64,000 nucleotides of DNA from Paenibacillus endoradicis (GTDB lineage: Bacteria > Bacillota > Bacilli > Paenibacillales > Paenibacillaceae): contig NZ_JANQBB010000006.1 of the NCBI RefSeq assembly GCF_024721975.1, forward strand, positions 364,241-428,240, given 5' to 3'. The position numbers and the translations under genes were made by a program. A model generated the notes under the pieces. It was given only the letters and a program-made list of their open reading frames with translations, was not told the origin of the DNA and ran no database searches. This document shows, piece by piece, positions 1 to 9,675 of this stretch. Every line of letters begins with the position of its first letter. Positions within the stretch are counted from its first letter, which is position 1.

Positions 1-220
1 CGTCATAGGCCACAATTTTAGTGTCTATACAAAGAAATTAAGCTATTCCAGCTTCATAGACCACAATTTTAGTGTCTATACAAAGAAATTAAGCTATTCC
101 AGCTTCATAGACCACAATTTTAGTGCCTATTCAAAGCAAATGAGCAATTACAGCTTCATAGACCATAATCTTAATGCCTATACAGAGAAATTAAGCTTTT
201 CCAGCGTCATAGACCACCAT
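1..220. repeat. 51-bp tandem repeat, about 4.3 copies
   Basis: Four consecutive units of 51 bp (1-51, 52-102, 103-153, 154-204) and a partial fifth (205-220) share a core reading cataga-ccacaatttt-agtg. Units 1 and 2 are nearly identical; 3 and 4 have drifted. There are no unique spacers, so this is not a CRISPR array. Because 51 is a multiple of three, one + frame stays open through the whole array. From 311 to 456 I see no gene or clear signal. The array may begin left of the window. Confidence 0.9.
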
Positions 221-310
221 ACTGTGCAATTTGAAGTAACCTTTGGCACAATGTACAAATACTCCGTACATAGTAGCGGAGAGGACATATCGTTGATGGA
301 AAAGCGTTAA
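2..310 (+). CDS. possible 3' end of a repeat-bearing reading frame, cut by the left edge
   Basis: The + frame starting at base 2 is open for 102 codons and ends in TAA at 308-310. It reads as a 17-residue repeat of the type FIDHNFSVYTKKLSYSS followed by a unique tail of about 30 residues. All other five frames of the repeat contain stops. Against it being a real protein: differences between units are almost all amino-acid-changing (I count only one silent change, cac/cat), which does not look like purifying selection. No start codon or ribosome site is visible. I do not recognise a family. Non-coding repeat is the main alternative. Confidence 0.25.
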   Translation, partial: VIGHNFSVYTKKLSYSSFIDHNFSVYTKKLSYSSFIDHNFSAYSKQMSNYSFIDHNLNAYTEKLSFSSVIDHHTVQFEVTFGTMYKYSVHSSGEDISLMEKR

Positions 311-456
311 CAATCGTGTTGTTCACAGATTTATATTGTACGTACACTTAGAAAAATCCGTGGACAACGGCGATTTGAGTATTGATTTGTTCTGGAAGCA
401 TCAAAATTACACAGCTTCATTAGCTACATCAAAACGTCTCACTAGTACATATTAAT

Positions 457-1638
457 TTACTCCGTAGTGTTGTATGCATGTAGCAATGTATAACGCTCAA
501 TGCGAATATGATGTGCTTCCTCTAAACTTAATTTACAAAGTTCTGGTGAAATACCAAGCTCAGCAATCGTTGTTGGACCACCCACTTTAGCGAGCAGTTC
601 TGTTAAAACTTGGCTACTTGGAAGTTCACTCAATAGTTGCTTAATTTCTGCCCAATGTTGCGTGATAGCTGGATTAACATTTGGCTGTGAACCGAAATCT
701 TTTTCCGCTAGTTGATGATACAATGAAGCGATTACAATACAGCTTACGCCAACCTTTGCACCATGCAATAGTTGCTTATAGCCTTTCTTAATAAATTCCA
801 TCTCCCAATAGTGTGACAGATGATGTTCTGCGCCTGAAGCTGGATGCGATTTCCCGAATATTAACATAGCAATACCCGATTCAATAAGTGCACTCATAAG
901 ATGTGCAATACCCGCTTCTTCTCCCGCAGCGATACTATCTGCTGCTCGTACGCATTTGTGAAGTGCATTGACCGTAATCTCATCTGATATAGGAAGATAC
1001 GGCTCATCATTCGTTAGATTGCCGAATTTCCAATCCAGCAACGATGTATATTTACCTAGAATATCACCAAAGCCTGCGGCAATAAGTGACTTAGGTGCTT
1101 TAACTAATATATTTAGATCAGCGAAAACAGCATCTGGACCAATCGCTACGATCGTTTTCTTGAATCCCCGTATGATGATTGGAGCGCCTTTGGAGTTGAA
1201 TCCATCGACAGAAGGAGCTGTTGGTACAGATATGAATGGTAATGATACCGTATGCGCCGCATAACGCACTACATCATGAATCGTACCGCTACCTACAGCA
1301 ATAACTACTTCGGGATGATGCTGTTGGATCGCTAATATTAACTCGATAATAGTTTGCTCGTCTGCAATAACATCATCGATTTTATTAGCAGTAAGTATTG
1401 TAGTTGTCACTCCGACTGTACCATCTTCATTAAAGTATTGCTCTAATTGCTTGGCAGCTACTTCATAAGTTTTGTTATCCGCTACTAACATAACCTGTTT
1501 CATTCCACGTCGTTTCACATAAGGAACAATTTTTGATAAAGCGCCTGTTTCAATCATAATAGTATCCATACCGATACTTTCTCGTACGTTTACATCTAAC
1601 TTTTCCATAATGGAGTTAATGTCTTGCACATAGTTCAT
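457..1638 (-). CDS. araM: sn-glycerol-1-phosphate dehydrogenase (AraM/EgsA family)
   Basis: A protein of about 393 residues, the usual AraM length. The family reduces dihydroxyacetone phosphate to sn-glycerol-1-phosphate with NAD(P)H and a bound metal, feeding the archaeal-type lipid precursor made in Bacilli by PcrB. Visible motifs are the nucleotide-binding GSGTIHD loop, PTAPSVDGF, and likely metal ligands in GFGDILGKY, GAEHHLSHYW and LLHGAKVG. Two ATGs lie in tandem; the second (1638) is better spaced from the GGGAGAG ribosome site. It stands alone, without the arabinose genes that flank araM in B. subtilis. The wider iron-alcohol-dehydrogenase superfamily is the only alternative. Confidence 0.9.
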   Translation of the reverse strand: MNYVQDINSIMEKLDVNVRESIGMDTIMIETGALSKIVPYVKRRGMKQVMLVADNKTYEVAAKQLEQYFNEDGTVGVTTTILTANKIDDVIADEQTIIELILAIQQHHPEVVIAVGSGTIHDVVRYAAHTVSLPFISVPTAPSVDGFNSKGAPIIIRGFKKTIVAIGPDAVFADLNILVKAPKSLIAAGFGDILGKYTSLLDWKFGNLTNDEPYLPISDEITVNALHKCVRAADSIAAGEEAGIAHLMSALIESGIAMLIFGKSHPASGAEHHLSHYWEMEFIKKGYKQLLHGAKVGVSCIVIASLYHQLAEKDFGSQPNVNPAITQHWAEIKQLLSELPSSQVLTELLAKVGGPTTIAELGISPELCKLSLEEAHHIRIERYTLLHAYNTTE

Positions 1639-1671
1639 CATGATCTCTCCCAGCTCATCTGTAGTATAGGT

Positions 1672-1719
1672 AAAGGAGACAATCCCTCACTCTAATATAG
1701 AGAGGAAATTGTCTCCTTT
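1672..1719 (-). terminator. hairpin terminator after the FecR-domain gene
   Basis: Twelve-base arms AAAGGAGACAAT and ATTGTCTCCTTT enclose a partly self-complementary loop. It lies between the stop of the FecR-domain gene (1807) and the start of araM (1638), both on the minus strand. The following T-run is short, so it may terminate weakly or act as a processing hairpin. Confidence 0.6.
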
Positions 1720-1806
1720 CATTATAACTATTTCTTGTTTATAAGTCATATCAATTACTAGCTTAATCATCTAGTAATTGATCTCAGTCTGTATAACGGT
1801 TCATAA

Positions 1807-4482
1807 TTACCATTGAATGGACGGGGCATTAATAAAATACGTCTCTGTAATCCCGTTCTTTATATATACTAATTTGTATTGCACTGAATCAGTCCCTTGA
1901 GATGGATAGTGTATAAAATCCATATTTCCTTCGTTCTTAGCTTCTTGAGGTTGCCACTCTTCTCCAACCTTTACCGATAACAACATCTCATCTGCATCAT
2001 CTTTCTTCTCAAATCCTAAAGAATGAATATATTGATTACTAAAATAAATATCGTCTAATGTAATAACATATTCATTAATAGAAACTCCCTTGCTAATTGA
2101 GTAGAAGGCGGGTACATAAACAGTAAAATTTTGTTCAAGACTCGTTTGTAATTCGTAAATATTGAATGGTTGCACAACGGTATCCACATTCAAAATGAAT
2201 TGTTTCTCACCTAATATGCTATGTTCCACAGTTATTGTGAAAATCATCTCGGCTTGCTGTTGTTCCAAACCCCATCTGAATACTCCATCAGCATTTCCGT
2301 CATTGTCTACATCTAGCTCAGGAAGAGACTCACTACCCTGTCTAACTGCTATTAGCTGAATCGATGGTACTGTGGAGCTGAATAGAAGACTTATACCATC
2401 AGTATTCACTGGTATTGCTTCATTTGTTAGTAGATATGTGATATCTTCGTCGCCAACCACATCATTCTTAATATAATCAATAGGTTTCAACCTTACAACT
2501 TTCTGAAGATTAAGATCGAAAGGTCTCGCTATATCTGACCATTGAGGGGGTACTGTTGATAAATTTAAGTTGAATTCTTTCTCACCTAACATTTCGTGAT
2601 TCACCTTTATTGTGAATCTCATCTCAGCTTGTTCTGGTTCCAACTGTGTTGTAAACACACCATCATCTAGTTTTCCGATGTCTTTGCCGTCGCTTCGTGT
2701 AACCTCTAGTAGCTGTATCGATTGATCTTCAGATTGGAATACAAGATTTACATCATAGCTGTTTACTTCTATTGGTTGTTCAATGACTAGATTGGTGTAA
2801 TCATCATCAGTTTCATCGCCGCTTCTAGTATAATCCATAGGCGTTGAACTTCCGTCTGTCTCGAGTTGAACAATAAACGGTCTTATTATATCTTCCCATG
2901 TAATCAATGGCGTCGAAACAGTAGTAGCTACATTCAAATTGAATTCTTTCTCACCTAATTTGTCATGTTTCACCGTTACTTTGAATCTCATCTCAGCGTG
3001 ATCCTTATCCAAATGTGTTCTAAACACACCATCATCTTGCTTAGGAAGAGACTCGTCACCTCGTGTAACTTTCAATATTTGTATCGATGAATCTTTTGAT
3101 TGGAATACAAGATTTACATCATCGCTATTTACTAGTATTGGTTCTTCAATTATTAGATCAGTTATCGAATTACCACTTTTAATATAATCCATAGGTGTCT
3201 GAATTCCATCTGTCTGGAGTTGAACATCGAATGGTTTTGTTATGTCAGACCATGTAATTGATGGCCCGGGTGGATTAGTTGGCTTAGGTGTATTAGGAAT
3301 AGATCCATTCTTACTTTGCTCTTCTTCTAATCTCTCTTGCTTCTCACGTTCATATTTATCTCTCTCAGCCTGACTAAGCTTTTGAAGCCACAACTTTTCT
3401 AATGCATCGAGACGATCCTGTTTTAATTTATCTTCTTTAGCTTTTTGTTCGCTAGCGTTGAATCCATTGGTTAATGCATCTTTTTTCGCTTGTTCAGCAA
3501 GTAATTTTTCCTGGCGTTGTTGTTCTGATAATGCATCAAGTTCAAATTTCCAGTCTACATCGCCTGTATTTTGATGTAATTCATTATTAGTTAATTGTTG
3601 TTCTTTAATTTGCTGTTGTAATTTTAACAGATTATTTCCATCTATTTTGTTAAGTTTAAATGCCTCTTTTGCTAATGCAAGTAATAGATTATATACGTTA
3701 TCGGTATATTGGTTTTGTGATAACGGGAATTGATTAATTTCAGTTGGGAAAGTTGATGTTGTAAATTTATTCATCAATTCTTGGTTTTCACTAATTATTT
3801 TTTGAGCACTTTCCAATATTGATTCCATAACTTCAGTACTTGTCGATTTAAGCATTTGCGCTAAAACTTGATTATCAATCGGAATCATCTGAAGCTGATC
3901 TTGAGCCCCTACAGTTAATGCTGAAGCTGGATATACATTAAAATGATCCGAATTATTGTCGTTGCCTGTAACATTAACATTTCCAGATAATACGGCTAAT
4001 GATGGTAGTCCTGTATTAGGATCTACGCCTACAAAGAAATTAGTACCTCGCACGCCCATTATTGCAGTAGGTGTTTCCAATACAAATTCGTCATCTTTAT
4101 TTTTGATCGACTTCACATCGACCCATACTTTACCTTTAAGCATACTTACTTTGGTTGTTGTACCACTCTTGTTAGATAACTTACTAAACGTTACTGTGGT
4201 ACTGCTTTCTAATACGAAAGTGTCATCTTCTGATGTTCCATTCGAAAACTTCAATACAACTGAACTTTTCTTACCCGTTGTTACGACATCACCTTGATTC
4301 AAACTCATGCCTTTGAATCCTTTTAGTGTCTTCTTGCCACCAGATTTTTTGACATCAACAGTACCTTCAATCTTGGAAATAATTGCTACTCTTGAAGTAG
4401 CGGCTTCTGCTAATCCAACATGACTAAATATCGATACAGCTAAGAAGATAGCAATAAAAGTGACTATACTCCATCTTTTCAA
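1807..4482 (-). CDS. secreted FecR-domain protein with three C-terminal repeats
   Basis: About 890 residues. An N-terminal signal peptide ending near AEAA is followed by a FecR domain (roughly residues 35-170, with ETPTAIMGVRGTNF). Next come a Gln/Glu/Lys-rich probable coiled coil (270-400) and a Pro linker. Three repeats of about 100 residues follow, each opening with W(S/E)DI-x-(K/R)PF and ending in LGEKEFNLN or similar, then a C-terminal tail. I chose the TTG at 4482 because AAGGAGGG stands just upstream; an in-frame ATG at 4503 overlaps the previous stop. FecR domains in secreted Firmicute proteins are not proven sigma regulators. Last gene of the CHASE2-cyclase cluster; function unknown. 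Confidence 0.8.
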   Translation of the reverse strand: MKRWSIVTFIAIFLAVSIFSHVGLAEAATSRVAIISKIEGTVDVKKSGGKKTLKGFKGMSLNQGDVVTTGKKSSVVLKFSNGTSEDDTFVLESSTTVTFSKLSNKSGTTTKVSMLKGKVWVDVKSIKNKDDEFVLETPTAIMGVRGTNFFVGVDPNTGLPSLAVLSGNVNVTGNDNNSDHFNVYPASALTVGAQDQLQMIPIDNQVLAQMLKSTSTEVMESILESAQKIISENQELMNKFTTSTFPTEINQFPLSQNQYTDNVYNLLLALAKEAFKLNKIDGNNLLKLQQQIKEQQLTNNELHQNTGDVDWKFELDALSEQQRQEKLLAEQAKKDALTNGFNASEQKAKEDKLKQDRLDALEKLWLQKLSQAERDKYEREKQERLEEEQSKNGSIPNTPKPTNPPGPSITWSDITKPFDVQLQTDGIQTPMDYIKSGNSITDLIIEEPILVNSDDVNLVFQSKDSSIQILKVTRGDESLPKQDDGVFRTHLDKDHAEMRFKVTVKHDKLGEKEFNLNVATTVSTPLITWEDIIRPFIVQLETDGSSTPMDYTRSGDETDDDYTNLVIEQPIEVNSYDVNLVFQSEDQSIQLLEVTRSDGKDIGKLDDGVFTTQLEPEQAEMRFTIKVNHEMLGEKEFNLNLSTVPPQWSDIARPFDLNLQKVVRLKPIDYIKNDVVGDEDITYLLTNEAIPVNTDGISLLFSSTVPSIQLIAVRQGSESLPELDVDNDGNADGVFRWGLEQQQAEMIFTITVEHSILGEKQFILNVDTVVQPFNIYELQTSLEQNFTVYVPAFYSISKGVSINEYVITLDDIYFSNQYIHSLGFEKKDDADEMLLSVKVGEEWQPQEAKNEGNMDFIHYPSQGTDSVQYKLVYIKNGITETYFINAPSIQW

Positions 4483-4502
4483 AGTATTCCCTCCTTCGTT
4501 CA

Positions 4503-6113
4503 TTATGAGTTAAAGATTGTATGTCGAATGACAACATTATTGTTCGCTTGATCCCACTCCACGTCATATCCAAGTTGCTCTGCAAAGAATCGCAATGGAA
4601 CTAACAAGCGATTTTCCTTTACGATAATTGGATTTCCCATTAGCAATTCACTACTTACTCCATCATTAATAATATTTACGATGTTACTTGTTGCAGAGAA
4701 TCTATAGGAAAGTTTATCATTTACGATAACTTCATATTGCTCAGTCGCTGCCAAATAGTTTATTGTCATACCAAGCTTCGTAACGATTGCTCGTAGAGGT
4801 ACATACGTACGATTTTCTTTCATAATAGGAGCTACATCAGTTTCTAAGAGCTCATCGTTAACGATAATATGGATTTCACCATCTTGCTCTACTGTTTCAG
4901 GTATTACATAAGATTGTACGACTCTAATCCTATTGTTGGAAGAGTCCGCTATTGCGATATCTCCATTATCCAATTCTATGACGTCAGTAGGTTCATTCAA
5001 TGCTGCCGAGGATAGTACGCCATCTGCGAAACCATATTCCCCACCAATACCTGCTAACGTAGTGACGTTACCATTTTGAATGGCACGAATGACATGATTA
5101 AGCGTATCTGCAACTAGCAATACACCTGATTTTGTTAGTGTAATACCCGACGGAGAAGATAGTCTTGCATCTGAGATTGGTCCGTCGATATAATCTCCTG
5201 TCACGTATAGTTCATTGCTGCCATACGATCCATTCCCCGCTACAGTGGACACCTTGTTGTTAGAAAAATCGATATAACGGATTCGCTGATTTCCTTTATC
5301 ACTTACATATAAATTATCTTTCTCATCTATTACTAAGCCAGTAGGTTCATTGAACATAGATTCAGAGATAGAACCATCAGCAAAATCCCCACTATGTTCT
5401 ATTACACCTGGGAAATACTCTACGACTCTTTCTGAAGCTTTATTCAAAGTTGTAACTTTGCCATCCGTATCAATTTTACGAATAAGATGATTAAGTGTAT
5501 CAGTAACATAGACGTTACCTTTACTATCTACCGCAACATCTGATGGATAGTAGAAGCCTGCTGCTGAACCTATGCCATCTTGATCACCAGGTCGCCATGA
5601 GCCGGCAATCGTAGTAACAACACCGTCTTTACCAATACGGCGAATACTATGATTATCTGTATCTGCAATATAGATTTGTCCTTGTGCGTCTAGTGCAAGC
5701 CCACCAGGTGACTGATACATAGCTACATCAATAGCACCATCTCCGTAACTTCCAATAGGTAGCGAAGATTCATCGAAATCTACAATAAGACCGCTTAGTG
5801 TTTTTAGCTTGTCATTAGCTAGTACTCTAATTTTATGATTTTTGCTATCACTAATTAATAAGCTACCATCTTGCTGCTGCAATAGTGAAGTAGGATAGAA
5901 AAGTGATGCCTCTGCGGTAGAACCGTCATTAAAATCAGACTTTGATTGTCCAATCATCGTTCGTAATTCTAATAACCCTTTCTTACTATTAAGCACACTA
6001 TCAGCTTGCACAGTTAATGGTGTCGCTACAGCCATAACGAACACCGACGTAATAATGATATTTTCCCTTAGAAATTGACGTTTCAAATCAGTCACCAACC
6101 TTTTATTTTTCAA
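4503..6113 (-). CDS. secreted NHL-repeat protein with C-terminal stalk (copper amine oxidase N-like) domain
   Basis: A 536-residue exported protein. A hydrophobic signal segment ends near VQADS. At least five NHL-type beta-propeller repeats follow (about 50-400), of the form D-x-x-N-x-x-(I/V)-R with GxxxDG and the phrases VTDTLNHLIRKI and IADTDNHSIRRI. The last 130 residues carry two copies of the (Y/L)VPLR-x(6)-LG motif of the copper-amine-oxidase-N stalk domain, common in Paenibacillaceae. The first start is a TTG with weak ribosome site; a second TTG nine codons in is preceded by GGTGA and also leaves a signal peptide. It ends 20 bp before the FecR gene's TTG, so the two are probably co-transcribed. 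Confidence 0.85.
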   Translation of the reverse strand: MKNKRLVTDLKRQFLRENIIITSVFVMAVATPLTVQADSVLNSKKGLLELRTMIGQSKSDFNDGSTAEASLFYPTSLLQQQDGSLLISDSKNHKIRVLANDKLKTLSGLIVDFDESSLPIGSYGDGAIDVAMYQSPGGLALDAQGQIYIADTDNHSIRRIGKDGVVTTIAGSWRPGDQDGIGSAAGFYYPSDVAVDSKGNVYVTDTLNHLIRKIDTDGKVTTLNKASERVVEYFPGVIEHSGDFADGSISESMFNEPTGLVIDEKDNLYVSDKGNQRIRYIDFSNNKVSTVAGNGSYGSNELYVTGDYIDGPISDARLSSPSGITLTKSGVLLVADTLNHVIRAIQNGNVTTLAGIGGEYGFADGVLSSAALNEPTDVIELDNGDIAIADSSNNRIRVVQSYVIPETVEQDGEIHIIVNDELLETDVAPIMKENRTYVPLRAIVTKLGMTINYLAATEQYEVIVNDKLSYRFSATSNIVNIINDGVSSELLMGNPIIVKENRLLVPLRFFAEQLGYDVEWDQANNNVVIRHTIFNS

Positions 6114-6234
6114 CTCACTTTTGCATCTCGCTTAATACCTTTAAGTGAACTTTCCTATAAATGTTATTTACTCTAATAGCAAATATACATGTTCATATAG
6201 GTCATTTCAGTAATCCAGCTCTCATTTTGCAAAA

Positions 6235-8058
6235 TTATTTTTTTCTTAACAACTCATAAATGGCAATCGCTTGTGATTTACCTTTGAATATTTTCTCTTC
6301 GGCATCTCCATACTCAAAATGATCACTAGTCGCTCTATAGACATCCTCTGACACCATAATTTGACCAGCAGCAGTTCCAGACTCTATTCGAGATGCTATA
6401 TTCACGCTATCACCAATTGCTGTATAATCCATTCGTAAGTAAGATCCTATATTACCGATAACGACATTTCCTGTATGAATCCCAATACCAATATTTACTT
6501 CAACACCATACTTCTTTAATAGTTGATCATGAATTGGCTTCATATTTTGTTGTATCTGATATGCAGTTAAGACAGCCATTTTTTCATGCTCTACTACATC
6601 AAGCGGGGCATTGAACAGAATCATTGCAGCATCTCCGATAAATTTATCAATGGTACCATTGTTTTCTAACGCTGTTTTGGTAATCATTGTGAATTTCGTA
6701 TTCAACACATCAACAACTTCAGCAGGAGTTAGCTTCTCAGAAAGTGAAGTAAACCCACGAATATCTAGGAATAGAATCGTTATTCGCTTTGATATCCCAC
6801 CGATTTGAATATCCATTCCTTGCTTCACAATGTCCTTTACAAGATCAGGGGAAATATATCTACCAAACTGTCTAGTAACAAAGTTTTTCTGCGATTGTTC
6901 CATATAGGATTTCAATGACACATTAAATACATAAGCAAGTAGCATACCTACTAGTACGTATACAACACTTATATGATAGTTAACATGTTGATAGCTATAT
7001 TGCTGAGCAAAATAAATAACAACTATGCTTAGTATGACAATGCTAAATGTATATAGATTTTTTAATCGCCAAGGTAATAACATGAAAAGTACATATGCAA
7101 TAATAATTATACTTAGTTCAACAACATTGGGTGCGTATTGAATATAACTCCCTTGTAATAATTGGTTTGCAATATTAGCATGTACATAGACTAACTTAGT
7201 ATCTCGTTCAAGTGGTGTAGGTCCAGAATCTTGTCCACTATCACCTGAAACACCCGTTGCCGTTGCCCCTACAAACACGATAGCATTTTGAAAAGTTTCC
7301 GGAGGTATGTCGCCATAGAGCACATTAACAAATGGAACAGTTAAGAAATCATCTGTAACCAATTCATAATCAATGGTCATCGTATTTTTCGCTATAGGAT
7401 CACTTGTTTTCTTGCGATCTGTAAATTCATCGTAGAAAGAGAGATCCGCACCCGTCATTTCTACTGCTTTGTAGGCTAACGAAGGAATAACTGTTCCATC
7501 AGGTGCTTGTACGTTCAACCATGCTTGTCTTATAACTCCGTCATGACTTACAACACGATTGATATGAGCAAATCGTGCATGTTGTGCTAACAGATCATAT
7601 GGATAGAAAACTTGATTCGTTTGCAAATATTGATCTTCACGAACAACAGAAGTTTGGAATACGTCTCCTGACGTGACCCCTACAACAGGCAATATAACGT
7701 TATTATATGATGACAAAGCTTCAGCAAACATGAGATCGCTTTCTTCATTGCTTGCATCGCTAAATGTTAGGTCAAATGCAATAGCATCAGGCTCATAACC
7801 TTCTTGATTCACCATTTCGAGAAAAGAGGCATACACCGCACGATCCCAAGGAAATTGCCCTAAAGCTTCGATCGATTCATTGTCAATAGCAACAACAACA
7901 ATATGAGGATCAGGATCATGACTTGCTGATTGCTTCATATTCATATCTAGCATAATCGTTTCAAATTTTTGAAATCCGTGTAGTTGATAACTAAAAACAA
8001 CTATAAACAGTAGTATAATGTTAGCAATTATGAATGTTTTTTTAATTGTTGATTTCAA
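6235..8058 (-). CDS. CHASE2-domain class III adenylate cyclase
   Basis: About 607 residues. One N-terminal membrane segment, an extracytoplasmic CHASE2 sensor (about 35-310), three closely spaced membrane segments (about 315-385), and a cytoplasmic class III cyclase domain (about 420-600). The metal-binding aspartates appear in FLDIRGFT and FIGDAAM. The Lys of DKFIGD and Asp of MDYTAIGDSVN are the pair that selects ATP, and NIASRIE supplies the transition-state Asn and Arg, so the enzyme looks active and makes cAMP. I chose the TTG at 8058 because GGGGATGGA precedes it; an ATG at 8076 has no ribosome site. It heads the cluster with the NHL and FecR proteins. Confidence 0.88.
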   Translation of the reverse strand: MKSTIKKTFIIANIILLFIVVFSYQLHGFQKFETIMLDMNMKQSASHDPDPHIVVVAIDNESIEALGQFPWDRAVYASFLEMVNQEGYEPDAIAFDLTFSDASNEESDLMFAEALSSYNNVILPVVGVTSGDVFQTSVVREDQYLQTNQVFYPYDLLAQHARFAHINRVVSHDGVIRQAWLNVQAPDGTVIPSLAYKAVEMTGADLSFYDEFTDRKKTSDPIAKNTMTIDYELVTDDFLTVPFVNVLYGDIPPETFQNAIVFVGATATGVSGDSGQDSGPTPLERDTKLVYVHANIANQLLQGSYIQYAPNVVELSIIIIAYVLFMLLPWRLKNLYTFSIVILSIVVIYFAQQYSYQHVNYHISVVYVLVGMLLAYVFNVSLKSYMEQSQKNFVTRQFGRYISPDLVKDIVKQGMDIQIGGISKRITILFLDIRGFTSLSEKLTPAEVVDVLNTKFTMITKTALENNGTIDKFIGDAAMILFNAPLDVVEHEKMAVLTAYQIQQNMKPIHDQLLKKYGVEVNIGIGIHTGNVVIGNIGSYLRMDYTAIGDSVNIASRIESGTAAGQIMVSEDVYRATSDHFEYGDAEEKIFKGKSQAIAIYELLRKK

Positions 8059-8152
8059 TCCATCCCCACTTTCCATAAAAAGGTTCTATATCTATATTAA
8101 ACTATCGAAAATTAACGTCAATAGTTATGATAGATTTACATACATTTAATGC

Positions 8153-8213
8153 AAAAAAAAATCCTCATATATCATTGCCATCATCTGAGATGACTAATTG
8201 ATTTATAAGGATT
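8153..8213 (-). terminator. terminator after ridA
   Basis: On the minus strand an imperfect stem beginning AATCCTTATAAATC and closing near ATATGAGGATT is followed by eight or more T residues. It sits just downstream of the ridA stop. Confidence 0.75.
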
Positions 8214-8244
8214 ATCGGAGAATTGTATAGTTAAATTATGCTAA

Positions 8245-8619
8245 TTATAATTGAACGATAACTTCGATTTCTACAAGAGCATCTTTCGGTAACCTTGCAA
8301 CTTCTACAGCGCTACGAGCTGGATAAGGTTGTTCGAAGAAACTAGCGTAAACTTCATTAACAGAAGCAAAATCGTTCATATCTTTCAAGAACACCGTTGT
8401 TTTAATAATATCGCTCATAGTGCCTCCAGCAGTTTCAACAATCGCTTTCACATTTTCAAGAGATTGCTTCGCTTGTTCTGCTGTAGTAGCAGGGAAAATA
8501 TTATTTACAGGGTCCATTCCTAATTGACCAGACGTGAATAGTAGGTTGCCTACTTGTACAGCTTGAGAATATGGTCCAATTGCTTGTGGTGCTTGCTCCG
8601 TATGTATTGCTTTCTTCAT
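8245..8619 (-). CDS. ridA: RidA family reactive intermediate/imine deaminase
   Basis: A 124-residue protein of standard RidA/YjgF/YabJ length. The family hydrolyses reactive 2-aminoacrylate and related enamines/imines released by PLP enzymes and works as a trimer in the cytoplasm. Recognisable segments are AIGPYSQAVQ, the SGQLGMDP loop and, near the C-terminus, RSAVEVARLPKDALVEIE, which carries the conserved substrate-carboxylate Arg. A strong AGGAAGGAAG site precedes the ATG. It is monocistronic with its own terminator. Confidence 0.95.
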   Translation of the reverse strand: MKKAIHTEQAPQAIGPYSQAVQVGNLLFTSGQLGMDPVNNIFPATTAEQAKQSLENVKAIVETAGGTMSDIIKTTVFLKDMNDFASVNEVYASFFEQPYPARSAVEVARLPKDALVEIEVIVQL

Positions 8620-8713
8620 CTAAAATCTTCCTTCCTATTCTGTTCGATTCTACATATATTTGATCATTATATTTTATCTATTATTATCTTATATAGCAAG
8701 TTATTGGTGATTA

Positions 8714-9529
8714 TTATACATGATTCTTTTTTGGAGACAATAAGGGACGATACATCATACGCGCATTATTTTCTGTAATGAATTCATCACTTAATGTAAA
8801 GCCCTCTTCATCAAACATTTTTCTAAATATAACATTATGTCTAATATAATATCCTTTAGAAGTTTGTTTAATTCGATGTTCTCTCTCATATATTTCATAG
8901 TGGTAGGGAAGTTGTTCATCCGAGCGGATTTGTCCTTGAAGCTCATTCTCAGTTAATAGTAAGTGCAATTGAAAACGATAAGGGGTATCATTCCTCAATT
9001 GTAAATCTTCTGTGTTAAATATACAGGTTGCTCCAATACCAAAAGGACGAGATCTTGCCTTGTCTGGAAATAGATCATAAGGGTGACGATGTCTCTCTAT
9101 AATCGAAAGTGGGGTATGTAATGCCATCCAATAAATAAAACTAGATACTTGACTCAATCCTCCACCTATCATATGTGTCATTTTATCATCCTGTAACCCA
9201 TAACTTTTCTTATAACCTCTTCCACGACTAGGGGCACCTATAACTTTCCAAAATGAAAATATTTGTCCTGGTTCTATTATTAGTCCATTTATACACTTAA
9301 GCGCTAACGCAAGATTATGTTGTGTGTTTAGGTCATATTGAAAAATATTAGGCAAAAAACTCTTCTTCAATATTGTGCGATGTTCAAATAAATTCACTTC
9401 TAGTAAAGTTTCATCATATAGTTTTGCATAATTCCCACTATTCATGTACCACTGGATATAACGTTTTATTTTAGGAAAAGTTCTTAATATCGGGAACGTT
9501 TTCTTCTTCTCAATCGATAAATGTTTCAT
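8714..9529 (-). CDS. VanW family protein
   Basis: A 271-residue protein carrying the VanW domain across most of its length, including PGQIFSFWKVIGAPSRGRGYKKSYG and the MIGGGLSQVSSFIYW segment. VanW was named from vancomycin-resistance clusters, but the domain is widespread in Firmicutes and its biochemical role is not settled. No Van ligase or two-component genes are nearby, so no glycopeptide link is implied. There is no obvious signal peptide. The start is supported by a GGGTGG site. Confidence 0.88.
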   Translation of the reverse strand: MKHLSIEKKKTFPILRTFPKIKRYIQWYMNSGNYAKLYDETLLEVNLFEHRTILKKSFLPNIFQYDLNTQHNLALALKCINGLIIEPGQIFSFWKVIGAPSRGRGYKKSYGLQDDKMTHMIGGGLSQVSSFIYWMALHTPLSIIERHRHPYDLFPDKARSRPFGIGATCIFNTEDLQLRNDTPYRFQLHLLLTENELQGQIRSDEQLPYHYEIYEREHRIKQTSKGYYIRHNVIFRKMFDEEGFTLSDEFITENNARMMYRPLLSPKKNHV

Positions 9530-9675
9530 TTGTCCACCCTAACTTAATACTGTAATTACAAATTTATACATTATTATCATTGTAATATTTTTACAGCATA
9601 TGTCAACTTATTTATAATGTCATTACCCACCGTCGTCTCTCGTTGAATCAACTTTTAATAAGGCCAGATAGCAAA

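Noticed and set aside
1..220. CRISPR-like array at the left edge
   Set aside because: Units are contiguous 51-bp direct repeats with no unique spacers and no cas genes nearby.
8714..9529. Vancomycin resistance gene (VanW name)
   Set aside because: VanW-domain proteins are common in Firmicutes and no vanHAX, vanRS or vanYZ genes are present.
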